A stretch of DNA of 64,000 bases, from the NCBI GenBank assembly GCA_965221815.1, contig OZ244915.1:1922001-1986000 (forward strand), in the 5' to 3' direction. Source of the stretch: JAPOXR01 sp965221815 (GTDB lineage: Bacteria; Pseudomonadota; Alphaproteobacteria; Rhodobacterales; Rhodobacteraceae). Every line of letters starts with the position of its first letter. Within the stretch, counting starts at the first letter, position 1. Of the stretch, positions 18,244 through 28,067 are shown one piece after another. The position numbers were made by a program, and so were the translations under genes. The notes below the pieces were generated by a model. That model was not told the origin of the DNA, did no database searches, and saw only the letters and a list, made by a program, of their open reading frames with translations.

Positions 18244-18782
18244 GGCAAGGGAGTTCTGTGCTGCATTCTTGCAGCAATGTCGCAGCCGGTTGTCGCAGTG
18301 GTCACCACCCAAAGCCAGGCACCGGGCAGTGCAGCGGCGTAACCCCACCAGATGGGCAATTGGAGAATGAACGACGTTTCTCCCCAGTTCATCTTGTCGA
18401 GCAGCCCCAGACCCAGTTGGCGTGCGACAAGGATGGCCATCATGAACATTGCCAAATGACAGACTATCGCGACGATCCAGTTGAGCAGATACGGCAGTTG
18501 ACGCGCCACGATGTCGACAACCACATGGCCATATCGCAACTGACACCATGGAAGCCCCCAAAACACGATGAAGGCTCCGCCATGCTCCACCAGTTCAAAA
18601 TCACCAGGAATCGGTCCCAATCGAAAAGTGCTGATTTGTCTGCCAGCGACCGAAATGATTGTGAGAACGACCAGAGCCAGAAGAACAAGGCCGCTCACAA
18701 AGGCAAAACCGCGCGCCAGCCGTTCAATCCATCCAGTGATATTCTGCCAGGCGAGTCGCATACGGGTCACATCATAAAACAT
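18240..18782 (-). CDS. dctQ: TRAP transporter small permease subunit
   Basis: 180 aa with four membrane segments, as expected for DctQ. Visible are VSGLVLLALVVLTIISVAGRQ in helix 1, the ELVEHGGAFIVFWGLPWCQ region, and RYGHVVVDIV typical of the family. It bridges DctP docking and DctM in the inner membrane. It lies 55 bases after dctP and overlaps dctM. Confidence 0.92.
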   Translation of the reverse strand: MFYDVTRMRLAWQNITGWIERLARGFAFVSGLVLLALVVLTIISVAGRQISTFRLGPIPGDFELVEHGGAFIVFWGLPWCQLRYGHVVVDIVARQLPYLLNWIVAIVCHLAMFMMAILVARQLGLGLLDKMNWGETSFILQLPIWWGYAAALPGAWLWVVTTATTGCDIAARMQHRTPLP

Positions 18783-18837
18783 CAGACGGGTTGTTCTGAG
18801 GCAGTATTGAGTGATCAGTCAAGCCGACGGGTTCTGA

Positions 18838-19863
18838 TCAGTTTGCGGCGGCGATTGCAGCTCGAGCCTTGGTCACGAGGCCCGCGCCATCAAGACCTTT
18901 TCGATTCATCTCAGCAATCCAATTGTCAACGACCGGCTGTGATGCGGCTTGCCACCTGGCTTTGGCCACATCATCAATTTCGACCACTGCGTTACCGGAG
19001 CGTCGCGCAATGTCCAGACCGACTGTGTCGACATCATCCATCGCCTGCCCCGCCAAACGGGCCAGTTTCTCCCCTGAGGCGGCGTCAATGACGGCTTTGA
19101 GATCATTGGGCAGACCCGCATAACGTGTTTTGTTCATGATGATCGCAAAAGTTGCCGTATAGAGTCCCGGATAACTGGCAAAACCAGTGTGGCCATCAGT
19201 CAATTCTGTGATTTTCAGCGGAATCGTCACCTCGTAAGGGAGAACCGTCCCATCAATCACACCCTTCGCGAGGGATTCGGGCACTGCCGGAACGGGCATG
19301 CCAACAGGTGTTGCACCCAACTCTCCCAGCAGGTTGGTGATCATGCGGGTCGGTCCCCGCAATTTCTTGCCGTGCAGATCATCAAGGTTTCTCACGGCTT
19401 CTCCCTTGACATGAATGACACCCGGGCCATGAATGTGAAAAGCCAATGGATGCACGTCCTTGAATTCGTCCTCACCGTTTTCCATCATGAATCGATGGAA
19501 CGCCACGGAACCACTGGTGGCATCTCCCGTCATGAAGGGCAGTTCAAAGGTCTCAGCAGTTGGGAAAAGCCCCGGGGTATAACCCAAGACCGTCCAGATA
19601 ATATCCACGACACCATTACGCACTTGGCCATAGAGTTCAGGCGCTCTGCCGCCAAGTTGCATAGATGGATAATGTTCAATGGTGATGCGTCCCCCGGAGG
19701 CCTCATGGACAGTCTCGATCCACGGCGCGATGGTGTTTGCAGGTATGGCGGCCTGCAAAGGCAAGAACTGATGCAAGCGTAAAGTCACTTCTGACGAATG
19801 GGCACCCACTGCGGCCAGCGCGATGCCCAGTAATGAGAGACTCATGCATAGGAGTCTTTTCAT
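18838..19863 (-). CDS. dctP: TRAP transporter substrate-binding protein
   Basis: About 341 aa with a signal peptide (MKRLLCMSLSLLGIALAAVG, cleavage near AHSSE), so periplasmic. Family blocks: WIETVHEASGGRITIEHYPS, LGELGATPVGMPVPAVPESL, KGVIDGTVLPYEV with the conserved region around the carboxylate-binding arginine (KLRGPTRMITN). The ATG at 19863 has GGAGGATAT upstream; the frame stays open to 20214 but without a signal peptide. Given the linked Gfo/Idh enzyme, a sugar acid or polyol-derived acid is a reasonable guess for the substrate. Confidence 0.93.
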   Translation of the reverse strand: MKRLLCMSLSLLGIALAAVGAHSSEVTLRLHQFLPLQAAIPANTIAPWIETVHEASGGRITIEHYPSMQLGGRAPELYGQVRNGVVDIIWTVLGYTPGLFPTAETFELPFMTGDATSGSVAFHRFMMENGEDEFKDVHPLAFHIHGPGVIHVKGEAVRNLDDLHGKKLRGPTRMITNLLGELGATPVGMPVPAVPESLAKGVIDGTVLPYEVTIPLKITELTDGHTGFASYPGLYTATFAIIMNKTRYAGLPNDLKAVIDAASGEKLARLAGQAMDDVDTVGLDIARRSGNAVVEIDDVAKARWQAASQPVVDNWIAEMNRKGLDGAGLVTKARAAIAAAN

Positions 19864-19933
19864 GATATCCTCCGGATTGGGGTACATGACAATATCCTGC
19901 CGACCCTTCACACAGGTCAAAGCGACTGCGCCG

Positions 19934-21094
19934 TCAAACCCAATCTTCCTGCGTCGGCACATCAAGCCATTGAGAGCCCGCTTTGCTTGATTGCACGGCG
20001 ATACAGACCACATCGACCATATGGCGTCCATCCACAACCGAGGGAAATAAATGCTGCCGCGGACTGATCGTGGATCCGGCACCAGATGTCCGAATGGAAG
20101 CAGCAAGGTCACGATAGATGTTGGCAAATGCCAAAACCATTCCCTCGGGATGGCCAACTGCCAGACGGTTGGCCGTTTGTGCCTCGGGAGCGAGCGAAAC
20201 GGTGCCCCGTTCAAGTATCTGTAACGAACCGTTCAATGGAGTCCATAACAGTTGGTCAGGATGTTCCTGATTCCAGCATAACCCCCCCTGCTCACCAAAA
20301 ATCTGGATGGACAATCCGTGTGTCTTGCCAAGTGCAATGCCACTCACCCACAATCGACCAATGGTTCCGCCCTCCATACGAAAAACAACCGAGGCATCGT
20401 CCTCCAACTGTCGCCCCTGAACTCCATTGGCAAAATCAGCGGATAATCGCTTGATCTGCTGACCGGTCGTAAAACATGCCAAGTGCATGGCGTGGCTTCC
20501 CATATCGGCCATCACGCAGGAAGGCCCCGCCAGCTCCGGGTCAAAACGCCACCTGACCCGTGGATTCGTGTCAGATTGTGCATCGGCAAGAAAACCGGCG
20601 GCAAACTCAGTCTTGACGAGGCGTACTTTTCCCAACTCGCCATTGATCACCATCGCCCGCATCTGCCGGACCAACGGATATCCGGTATAACCGAAATTGA
20701 CCGCGCAGATCTGTTCTCCGGTGGCGGCAACGGCGTGGAGTTCCTGCGCATTCTCGCGTGTAATGGTGAGCGGCTTTTCGCACAAGACATGGAATCCCGC
20801 CTGCAGAAAGGCACGACAGATTTCAAAGTGGGAATTATTGGGGGTCGCAATGGTCACCAGGTCCAGCCTGTTTGCACAGTCAGACTCCGCAGCCAACATT
20901 GACTGCCAATCGCCATAAACGCGTTCGAAATCCAGGCCGAGTGAATGCCCAAAGGACCTGCTTCGGTCCGGATCGATATCAAACGCGCCGGCCACCAGTT
21001 CAAACTCACGGTCAAGTTCGGCAGCCGCACGGTGCGTGAAACCAATCTGGCTTCCCTCTCCACCGCCAACCATCCCCCATCTCAATCGCGACAT
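19934..21094 (-). CDS. Gfo/Idh/MocA-family oxidoreductase
   Basis: About 386 aa. NAD(P)-binding N-terminal Rossmann half (RWGMVGGGEGSQIG), the EKP motif with the catalytic Lys in VLCEKPLTITREN, and the substrate half with DMGSHAMHLACF. The family oxidises or reduces sugars and inositols. I start it at 21094 (CTGGAGGTGGCGGG upstream); the longer frame to 21220 adds a sequence unlike the family. It heads the operon with the TRAP genes, so imported substrate is probably its substrate or close to it. Confidence 0.92.
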   Translation of the reverse strand: MSRLRWGMVGGGEGSQIGFTHRAAAELDREFELVAGAFDIDPDRSRSFGHSLGLDFERVYGDWQSMLAAESDCANRLDLVTIATPNNSHFEICRAFLQAGFHVLCEKPLTITRENAQELHAVAATGEQICAVNFGYTGYPLVRQMRAMVINGELGKVRLVKTEFAAGFLADAQSDTNPRVRWRFDPELAGPSCVMADMGSHAMHLACFTTGQQIKRLSADFANGVQGRQLEDDASVVFRMEGGTIGRLWVSGIALGKTHGLSIQIFGEQGGLCWNQEHPDQLLWTPLNGSLQILERGTVSLAPEAQTANRLAVGHPEGMVLAFANIYRDLAASIRTSGAGSTISPRQHLFPSVVDGRHMVDVVCIAVQSSKAGSQWLDVPTQEDWV

Positions 21095-21845
21095 TCCCGC
21101 CACCTCCAGACGCCACACATGAGTCCACACGACCATACGTCTACTTGACTCCTTGGGAATGCCGCAATCAGCAATCGAACTCGGCATAACCGTTCTGTTC
21201 TTGCGTGGTCGTTGGCACAAGACGTTTCAACCATCGGCTTTTTCACAGTTTGAAATTCGAAAAATGCCCGTATTTCCCGGCTGTTGAAAGGTCGGCATCA
21301 TGTTGACCTCAACATCATGATCGCCGCATGACAGCCGAACACCATGCGAGATGCGGTGAAAGCCAGGGTCAGGGAGCGGGCATCCGCAGCGTCTGTTGAG
21401 CGTCCATCGGGGCCGGAATCAGACTGTATGGGTTATTGGGTCTCCCGGACATGTCGTGCCTCGGAAAAGAACCATGACCCACAAACGGGCAGGTATCACA
21501 ACTCGATATGCAGCTGATCAAACACATGTGAGATTCTGAGCGGTGGAGCGCGCCGGGCGGCGTTCCGTGAAGATCAATGCACAATTGCGCACCGGCTTTG
21601 CCTGGGCAGCCAACGGCCCACCCGTGTGTGATTGCCGAAAACCATTGAGAGGAAATATGGACGCGCCGGTTTGCAGAGTCGGTGCACCACGGAGTGGACA
21701 CGTCTCCCAGAGGGCGCAGCGGCGGAGCAGTGACATCTGTGAAATCGGCTGAAACGGGTGTGGAGACACAAACGCCGTGGAGTTTGCCGGGTGGTTGTGA
21801 TAGTTAACCCACACGAAAACCCCGACCGATCAGCAGGGCAGAGCT
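21095..21845. other. 750-bp gap without a recognised gene
   Basis: Several short frames on both strands lack family resemblance or ribosome-binding sites. It holds the 26-base repeat at 21518-21543. A 14-base match (CAGTTTGAAATTCG, 21250-21263) to the end of the IS1-type unit at 57450 may be coincidence. The region may be IS debris. Confidence 0.5.
21518..21543 (+). repeat. 26-base perfect dispersed repeat
   Basis: TCAAACACATGTGAGATTCT followed by GAGCGG; an exact copy lies in reverse at 45710-45735 and a diverged one at 5108-5130. All three lie in gene-poor, IS-rich gaps. Confidence 0.65.
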
Positions 21846-22505
21846 ATGCAGGAGACGTATCAAACATTTTCCCTGAATCAGGGCGCGTCCTGGGCCATCA
21901 TTGCTGGCGCAACGGGTTTCCTCCTGAGGTTATTTCGGGATTTTGTTGTCGAGAAGGAGCGCCAGGCAACAGGGCTTCGGATCGTTGCCGTTTATATCCG
22001 CGTTGCAATCAAAAGATGGTCACAAGACGGAATCGATCCCAACCAGACCGAGACAGAGCGAAAGGAACGCCCGCAATTTGCTAAAGTTGTGGAGACAATC
22101 ATGGCCGGGGGACAGGAGACAAACGCCGAAGGATACACGCCATATGTTCCCTTCAGTCGGCATGATGATCTCAGTGTTAACGATGTCCGCGAATGGCTCG
22201 GTTTTCTTGACAGCAAAACGCTTCAGCACATTGTCGAATTCATCCAGAATGAGGCGCTGGCCCATGCTCTGGCCGACGATTTTCGCAGCGAATATGTCCG
22301 CCGCCAACTCAGTCCGGACAGAAAGGTGACCTTATTCAGACACTTCAACAACTGCGTCTATGAGGCTTTTGCTTGGGGGATGAAAGCCCAAACAACCCTC
22401 GAGCCGTTTGAACATTGTCCCAAGCTGTTCTGGTATCTCCCGATCGGGAACGCTTTGCGGCGGATCATCGGGCGTCTGGTGATATATCTTCGTCGGGATT
22501 CCTGA
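21846..22505 (+). CDS. Hypothetical protein, 219 aa
   Basis: No family recognised. One hydrophobic stretch near the N-terminus (about residues 14-30, ASWAIIAGATGFLLRLF) could be a signal anchor, followed by RDFVVEKERQ. The rest is soluble and helical with many aromatic residues near the end (CPKLFWYLPIGNALRRIIGR). Upstream CAGGGCAGAGCT is a weak ribosome-binding site. Clean composition and length argue that it is a real gene. It is isolated between an IS-debris gap and the RES pseudogene. Confidence 0.6.
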   Translation: MQETYQTFSLNQGASWAIIAGATGFLLRLFRDFVVEKERQATGLRIVAVYIRVAIKRWSQDGIDPNQTETERKERPQFAKVVETIMAGGQETNAEGYTPYVPFSRHDDLSVNDVREWLGFLDSKTLQHIVEFIQNEALAHALADDFRSEYVRRQLSPDRKVTLFRHFNNCVYEAFAWGMKAQTTLEPFEHCPKLFWYLPIGNALRRIIGRLVIYLRRDS

Positions 22506-22713
22506 CAACCCCGCCAGAATTCACCACGTCCTCAACATTGCCCGACATTGGGGCGACTACGACACATCACGACACGGCAGGCGTGTGGGGAGTCAGACAA
22601 TGGGAAGGGTGCCGGGGCCGCGCATCGCTATAATCGATATCTTCTACAAATCAATTTGATGAAACCAGATTTCTAAGACCGGATATGATCATATGACGAA
22701 AGGATGTCAAGCT

Positions 22714-23719
22714 TCAGGGCGATGGAATCGGCGCGGGGTGATTTTCGTGGAGGTCTTTATGTTGGTTCTTTGCGATATTTTCCAATACCGGGGTCGCATC
22801 CAAAATGGTCTCCGAACGGTGGCGGTTGACCCTGGCTTCATCTGTTTTGATAGTCACAGCCTGGACTTGATGAACCCGCACGGACTCTGGGTCAATCCTT
22901 AAGGTTATTTTGCGAGAGTCATGATTGAACTGACCCCGACCGTCTCGAGGGATTGATCCTTGTTTGAAAGGATCGGCACTGTCTTTTTCAGTCCCTTCCT
23001 CCTTTGCGGGCGATGTTGTCTCCCAGACAGTCGGGGCCAATTCGTCACCGTCTTCCGTGGGACAGTAAATCATCCCGTCGATTTCAGTCCCTTCGGGAAT
23101 ATCCAGTTCAGCACAGCGCGCGGATTTATGGAACAGCACGAGATTCAGCCCGTTCTTGTCAGCTTGGACGGAAGGATAGAGAATACCGTCCAGCGCCACC
23201 TGGCTTTCAGAAGCTAGATAGTCTGCAATGGCCTGGGTCGACAGATAATCTGTTTCTTCATCATCCGGCATAACCGGATCGGTCATGCGCTGGCAAAGCG
23301 TTTTGAGGAAACCCAACCGCTCGAGAAGAGCGGTATAATCAGAGTCAAAATACTGCCAAACTGATGCACATCTCCAAAAGCTGTGAGATCCAGAAACCGG
23401 AGCGGCCGGATGATCTTGAAACAGGTAAAGTCGACAAAGCTGCCAACTGGTGGGCGCACCTCGGCCAGTACAATGTCTGGACAGGTAGCACCATAGAAGA
23501 CAGAAATTCCTTGTGCATTCATGCGACCGGTCCGGGCGGCGGAAGCGGGCGGGGCACAAAGTCCGCGGTCCGGGCGTTTGATGGATTCCAAAAAGTCATA
23601 GCGGTGCTATTGAAATCTCGTTCCATCTCAACGAGACTGAAGAGGCGACTTTTCCACACGGAAATGCCGTCATCATGACGAACATGCCGATGCCGAATCA
23701 CCATTTGTGGGATCGGCAA
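22714..23719 (-). pseudogene. RES-domain toxin, broken by two frameshifts
   Basis: Pieces of one RES (NAD+ phosphorylase type) protein lie in order on the minus strand in alternate frames. First SRLFSLVEMERDFNSTAMTF (to about 23600), then GLCAPPASAARTGRMNAQGI and SVFYGATCPDIVLAEVRPPV (the RES arginine and FYGA motifs) to DLTAFGDV near 23360, then after a shift YTALLERLGFLKTLCQRMTD and TQAIADYLASE to a long acidic tail ending at 22714. Catalytic segments survive but are not in one frame. No XRE-type antitoxin partner was found. Confidence 0.7.
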
Positions 23720-23763
23720 CGACGGATGGACAGTCAGTTCAGGAGTATCTTTGGAGTTTTGAC

Positions 23764-24744
23764 ATGCCCAAGATCGTTATCATTCAACCCCTCAGGCCGA
23801 CTGCCTATCAGGTCTTCGATGATCATCCTGATATTGAATGGGAAGTGATCGAAGATACGTCGCCCAAATCGCTGCACAAATGCCTTGCTGATGCCGATGG
23901 GGCGACCATTCGAACTGCGCCCATTCCGGCTTCGGCGATTGATGAAGCACAACGACTCAAGGTTATTTCGCGCCACGGAGTCGGTTATGACAACGTCCCC
24001 ATCGACCTGTGCACCAGACAGAAGATCGTGGTCGCAATTACCGCCGATGCCAATGCGGTATCAGTCGCAGAACATACGATGTTTCTTATTTTGGCGGCGG
24101 CGCGGCGGGCCATCGAAAACGACCGCATAGTCAGGGAGAGTCGGTTTTCTGAGCGCCTTGATCTGATTGGCATGGAACTGTACGGCAAGACTTTATTGAT
24201 CGTCGGAATGGGGCGTATCGGCCATCAACTTGCCGGTCGCGCGCAGGCATTCGGCATGAAAATTCTTGCTTTTGATCCGTATTTGACAGGACACTTTCCT
24301 GACGCGGTAGAATCAGTCGATTGTCTCGAGGACGGGTTGGTGCGCGCCAACATTCTCAGTCTCCATGTCCCCCTGACAGACTCGACCCGCAACCTGATCG
24401 GGAAAAGAGAGCTCAATATACTTCCCCAAGGCGCGATCGTTATCAATGCCGGGCGAGGCGGGCTGGTCGATGAAACCGCGCTCTTGCAGAATATCCGATC
24501 AGGCCATCTTTTTGGTGCCGGACTCGATACATTTGTGACAGAACCGCCCGCTACCGACTCACCCTTATTGACGGAACCGCGCATCTTTCTCAGCCCGCAT
24601 TCGGCCGCGCTCACAGCTGAATCTCTCGATGCGATGGGTCGACAATCAATCCGAAATGCCATTGACGCCATCAATGGGACGCTTGACCCGCGAATGGTCG
24701 TCAATCCTTCGGCTTTGTCAGCGGCGCCAATATCTGCAGGCTAA
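23764..24744 (+). CDS. D-isomer-specific 2-hydroxyacid dehydrogenase
   Basis: 326 aa, NAD-dependent, cytoplasmic. NAD-binding loop GMGRIGHQLAGRAQAFGM with an acidic FDPY after the second strand. Catalytic residues of the family: Arg in INAGRGGLVDE, Glu in DTFVTEPP, His in LSPHSAALT. Closest to phosphoglycerate-dehydrogenase-like enzymes without the regulatory ACT domain. Start at 23764 with GGAG nine bases upstream. Monocistronic; substrate not determinable from sequence. Confidence 0.92.
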   Translation: MPKIVIIQPLRPTAYQVFDDHPDIEWEVIEDTSPKSLHKCLADADGATIRTAPIPASAIDEAQRLKVISRHGVGYDNVPIDLCTRQKIVVAITADANAVSVAEHTMFLILAAARRAIENDRIVRESRFSERLDLIGMELYGKTLLIVGMGRIGHQLAGRAQAFGMKILAFDPYLTGHFPDAVESVDCLEDGLVRANILSLHVPLTDSTRNLIGKRELNILPQGAIVINAGRGGLVDETALLQNIRSGHLFGAGLDTFVTEPPATDSPLLTEPRIFLSPHSAALTAESLDAMGRQSIRNAIDAINGTLDPRMVVNPSALSAAPISAG

Positions 24745-24874
24745 AATTGCTCAGAAATGTCCAGAAAAGTGATTTTCAATCAACGGGTTCACAACGATCA
24801 GGAATCAGCGACAGGCGGCATCCCGGTTTGGGAATGGGACCAGACACATGCAGGCAGATGCACAGAAGAGCGGG

Positions 24875-25714
24875 TTACTTGTAGTAGAAGTCTGGTACGC
24901 GGGTCTGCGATTCAAAAGGTGGACGCACATAATCGGTTGAATGAGTCCGCTCAGGTAATTCCATCGGCGGCGGTGTGACATCCTTATAGTCAACTAAATT
25001 GAGAAAGTGTCGAATACAATTCAGTCGTGCGAGGCGCTTGCTATCCGCTTCAACCACATACCAGGGCGAGAGTGGCGTATCGGTATGGGCGAACATCACG
25101 TCTTTGGCTTTGGAATATTCAGGCCATCTCGCACGAGACTCAAGATCCATGGATGAAAGTTTCCATTGTTTCAAGGGATCCTGACGCCGGCTCTGAAAAC
25201 GTTTTTCCTGCTCCTCATCAGACACTGAAAACCAGTATTTGATGAGAATGATCCCCGACTGCTGCAACATATTCTCGAATTCCGGGCATGAGCGCAGAAA
25301 TTCCTGGTATTCGGACTCGGTACAAAATCCCATGACCCGCTCCACACCGGCACGGTTATACCAGCTCCGATCAAAGAGCACGATTTCGCCGGCGGCCGGC
25401 AAATGGGAGCAGTAACGTTGGAAATACCATTGAGTCTTTTCGCGCTCAGTCGGTGTTGGCAGTGCGACAACTCGACAAATGCGAGGATTGAGGAACTGGG
25501 TAATGCGCTTGATGACACCGCCCTTTCCCGCCGCGTCCCGCCCTTCGAATATCACCACGAGCTTGAGGCCTTCCCGTTTGACCCAACCTTGCAGCTTGAC
25601 CAATTCCTTTTGCAGCTTGAACAGTTCCCGTTGATATTCAGCGCCGCCCCTGATCTTGATTCCCTGGGCCATGACCACTGTGTCCCTTGTCTCCTCGAAG
25701 TGCATCGCGGGCAC
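24875..25714 (-). CDS. ppk2: Polyphosphate kinase 2
   Basis: About 279 aa, single-domain PPK2. It transfers phosphate between polyphosphate and nucleotides. Walker A is GRDAAGKGG (about residues 57-65), the lid and Walker B region has VLFDRSWYNRAGVERVMGFC, and the family tail has RRQDPLKQWKLSSMDLESR and SPWYVVEADSKRLARLNCI. The frame starts at 25714; an internal ATG at 25672 (MAQGIKIRGG) is a possible alternative. Stands alone, convergent with the dehydrogenase gene. Confidence 0.95.
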   Translation of the reverse strand: MPAMHFEETRDTVVMAQGIKIRGGAEYQRELFKLQKELVKLQGWVKREGLKLVVIFEGRDAAGKGGVIKRITQFLNPRICRVVALPTPTEREKTQWYFQRYCSHLPAAGEIVLFDRSWYNRAGVERVMGFCTESEYQEFLRSCPEFENMLQQSGIILIKYWFSVSDEEQEKRFQSRRQDPLKQWKLSSMDLESRARWPEYSKAKDVMFAHTDTPLSPWYVVEADSKRLARLNCIRHFLNLVDYKDVTPPPMELPERTHSTDYVRPPFESQTRVPDFYYK

Positions 25715-26185
25715 GAATCCTTGGGGTCAAGCTAGATTATCCGGTCAAATTGTCAATTTGCGGCGATGGAACCTCTCAATCTGGCTCCATGCCTGCAACT
25801 GAACCCATATTTCCCTTGGCGGGCCAGGGGACAAAATCAATGGGAATGATAGACTTGAGCCATATTGTCCCGGATCACCAGGATCCTCGCCGTCCCACCG
25901 GGATTCAAACACCCGTTGCCGACCTCATTGTACAGGCGTAATCAGTCCGCATTCGGTGGGCTCAATTCTCATCCCCGCCTCCATGTGCCCAGCCAATTTC
26001 CAAATGATGCATTTTGGCATCACTGTGCTGAATTATTTGGCACCCCCCCCCCCCTAGGCGTCTGTCACTTGGGCCGCCGGTTCCCTAGCGCGGCTGTCAG
26101 GCTCGGCCGATGTCCTATGAACACATTGTCAATTAACGATCATATTTCTTGGCCGGGCCGCCAATGACAGAAATAGGAAACAATC
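25715..26185. promoter_or_regulatory. Divergent intergenic region between ppk2 and the porin
   Basis: 470 bases without a convincing gene. It holds the promoter of the porin and a run of 12 C at 26043-26054, about 130 bases before the porin ATG. The ribosome-binding site is AGGAAACA at 26176. Confidence 0.55.
26043..26054. repeat. Homopolymer tract of 12 C upstream of the porin
   Basis: Twelve consecutive C bases in an otherwise mixed sequence. Tracts this long slip readily during replication. Its position fits the promoter region of the porin. Only one other tract of this length was seen in the window (46630-46641). Confidence 0.8.
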
Positions 26186-27778
26186 ATGAAGAGATTCTCT
26201 CTAATCACAGCGGCGGCCCTCCTGGCCAGCACGCCGCTCTTCGCCATGGATGGCGGTGGCGTCTCCATCAGCGGAGAAGCCAACTTCGGGGTGAAATTCA
26301 AGGAAAACGATGGCGGGGCCAACGCGCCCAATGAACTGCAATTCCACCATGAGTTCGATATCAAGTTCTCCGCATCAGGAACCACCGATGGCGGCATCGG
26401 CTTCGGCGGAAGTGTCAGCATCGATAATACGGAGAGTGTATCGCTGGCCACAAAACCGGCGGTTCCCGCAACGTTCAGTAGGAGTTGGAGCGCAGCCATA
26501 GTTGCACAACCCGCAGACAATACGGCCGTGGACGGTAGCACATTGGAAACCGGTCTTGATGCGGTGGTTATTGTAAACGACGGGACTATTGATGAAGACA
26601 GTTACTATGTCAATCTCAATGCGGACGGAAAAATCGTGGCCATTGGTCGGATTACGGATGCAAGTGGCGCAACGCCCGGCGCCGATGCGGACGGGGTGGG
26701 TAGCCGTCAATTCACGGTAGAGGTTGATGCAGTCCCTGCCGGAGCTGGTCAGGAAAGAGTGGTCATTGCGGTCATTGATGGTGTCCCCCAAGTGATCGAA
26801 CTTGGCAAGGACAAGAGCGGTTGGATTTTGGGAACACCAGCGACCACTGATTTGGCTGCGTCAGGAGCAGAGACTCCCGCTACACTTTACCAAGTTGGCC
26901 CCGGCTCTGCGGCTGACGGGATTGTCTATCGCAACGCTGGAACGCCCGCGAGTGTCGCACTGGGTCCTACAGACACCCACAAGGTCGATAATCACGGCGA
27001 GGTCTATATCTCGATGGATATGCACAAGCTGACGATTGGCACCGATCTTGATCGCGCGGACCAATTGGCCGGGGGCTTGGCTGATCCCGGTTTTGACGGC
27101 ATTGGCATCGACGATGTGGCCGAATCTGTGTGGGCCGACACGGCGCGGGATGTGCGTTATGATGGGGACTTCGGGGTTGCGAAGGTCGCCATCTCCTACG
27201 GAGACAATAAAGGAGATGCCGACTGGGCGGCTGGGTTCAGTTTCAATGTTGATCCGGTGCGGTTTGGCGCGGGCTTTGACAGCAATGGCGTCATGTCTAT
27301 CGGCATGGGCTTCACACAAGGCCAGATTGCTATGAATGCCTTGTATTCAACCGATAGCGATTGGCATGAGGCTGATAACGAGGCGAGGACACCAACGGCT
27401 GCCAAAACTGGTGTAGCCCCCATCCTAATTAAACGTGCCAATGCCCCTGACCTGAAAGAACAAGCGATGGGTGTGGATCTCCACTATAAAATGTCGGATG
27501 CCACTTCGCTTGTGTTGGTGGCAGCACAAAGTTCCATAGAAAACGCGGCAGCTTATTATAAGACAAACGCCGCTGGAACTGCGTTACCAGACGCAGTTAC
27601 TGGAACCAACGTTCCAGCTAACAGCTATGAACAAGAGTGGACGGTCACAAAAACCACCGTTGACGCCTTTGGTGTCGGCTTCTCCCATGATCTGGGCGGC
27701 GGCGCGACCCTGAAAGCCGGTGCTGGCTCTGTGGACAGCAACGCGGTGGCTGATCTCGGTATCACCATGACGTTCTGA
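26186..27778 (+). CDS. Outer-membrane porin
   Basis: 530 aa with a clear signal peptide (MKRFSLITAAALLASTPLFA) and a C-terminus of alternating residues ending in Phe (GITMTF), the usual signal for outer-membrane insertion. The body has short amphipathic strands (VSISGEANFGVKF, LQFHHEFDIKFSASG, VYISMDMHKLTIGTDLDRA) as in alphaproteobacterial general porins. It is longer than the common 300-400 aa because of an insert at about residues 90-260 with many Asp and Val, possibly an extracellular loop. A terminator follows within 26 bases. Specificity unknown. Confidence 0.85.
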   Translation: MKRFSLITAAALLASTPLFAMDGGGVSISGEANFGVKFKENDGGANAPNELQFHHEFDIKFSASGTTDGGIGFGGSVSIDNTESVSLATKPAVPATFSRSWSAAIVAQPADNTAVDGSTLETGLDAVVIVNDGTIDEDSYYVNLNADGKIVAIGRITDASGATPGADADGVGSRQFTVEVDAVPAGAGQERVVIAVIDGVPQVIELGKDKSGWILGTPATTDLAASGAETPATLYQVGPGSAADGIVYRNAGTPASVALGPTDTHKVDNHGEVYISMDMHKLTIGTDLDRADQLAGGLADPGFDGIGIDDVAESVWADTARDVRYDGDFGVAKVAISYGDNKGDADWAAGFSFNVDPVRFGAGFDSNGVMSIGMGFTQGQIAMNALYSTDSDWHEADNEARTPTAAKTGVAPILIKRANAPDLKEQAMGVDLHYKMSDATSLVLVAAQSSIENAAAYYKTNAAGTALPDAVTGTNVPANSYEQEWTVTKTTVDAFGVGFSHDLGGGATLKAGAGSVDSNAVADLGITMTF

Positions 27779-27803
27779 TCACTGATCAGAGACAGAGATT
27801 TGA

Positions 27804-27829
27804 GGGGCGGTTTCGGCTGCCCCTTTTTT
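27804..27829 (+). terminator. Rho-independent terminator after the porin
   Basis: Stem GGGGCGG with CTGCCCC (one G-T pair), loop TTTCGG, then six T. It begins 26 bases after the porin stop. Confidence 0.85.
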
Positions 27830-27935
27830 GTGACCAAAAGAAACGAAGGTGAAAATGATATGGCAAAACAGATCAATATGCCAACTACGATTGTAGAGGC
27901 ACCCAATCACGGAATTAAGGTTGATCACAAAATTA

Positions 27936-27994
27936 GGAGCTTATATACATAGGTAGCCAACTGCTACCACCTAAGCCCCTGATTTCATTGTATT
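27936..27994 (-). repeat. Dispersed hairpin repeat, copy 2
   Basis: On the minus strand: GGGGCTTAGGTGGTAGCAGT then TGGCTACCTATGTATATAAG and CTCC. GGTAGC pairs with GCTACC across a five-base loop. With copy 3 it forms an inverted pair of about 100 bases around 28031-28535, including matching GTTGTTGCCGGGT segments. Confidence 0.8.
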
Positions 27995-28030
27995 TTCTTA
28001 GTCCAACAATCTCCAATCCTTCAAAATCCT

Positions 28031-28067
28031 AACCCGGCAACAACTGTCAAACTGTCGCTACCGGGTT
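28031..28067. repeat. Hairpin AACCCGG...CCGGGTT, copy A
   Basis: Imperfect inverted repeat with outer stem AACCCGG/CCGGGTT. A near reverse-complement copy lies at 28501-28535. The stop codon of the 28058-28375 gene is inside it, so it may act as the terminator of that gene. Confidence 0.65.
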
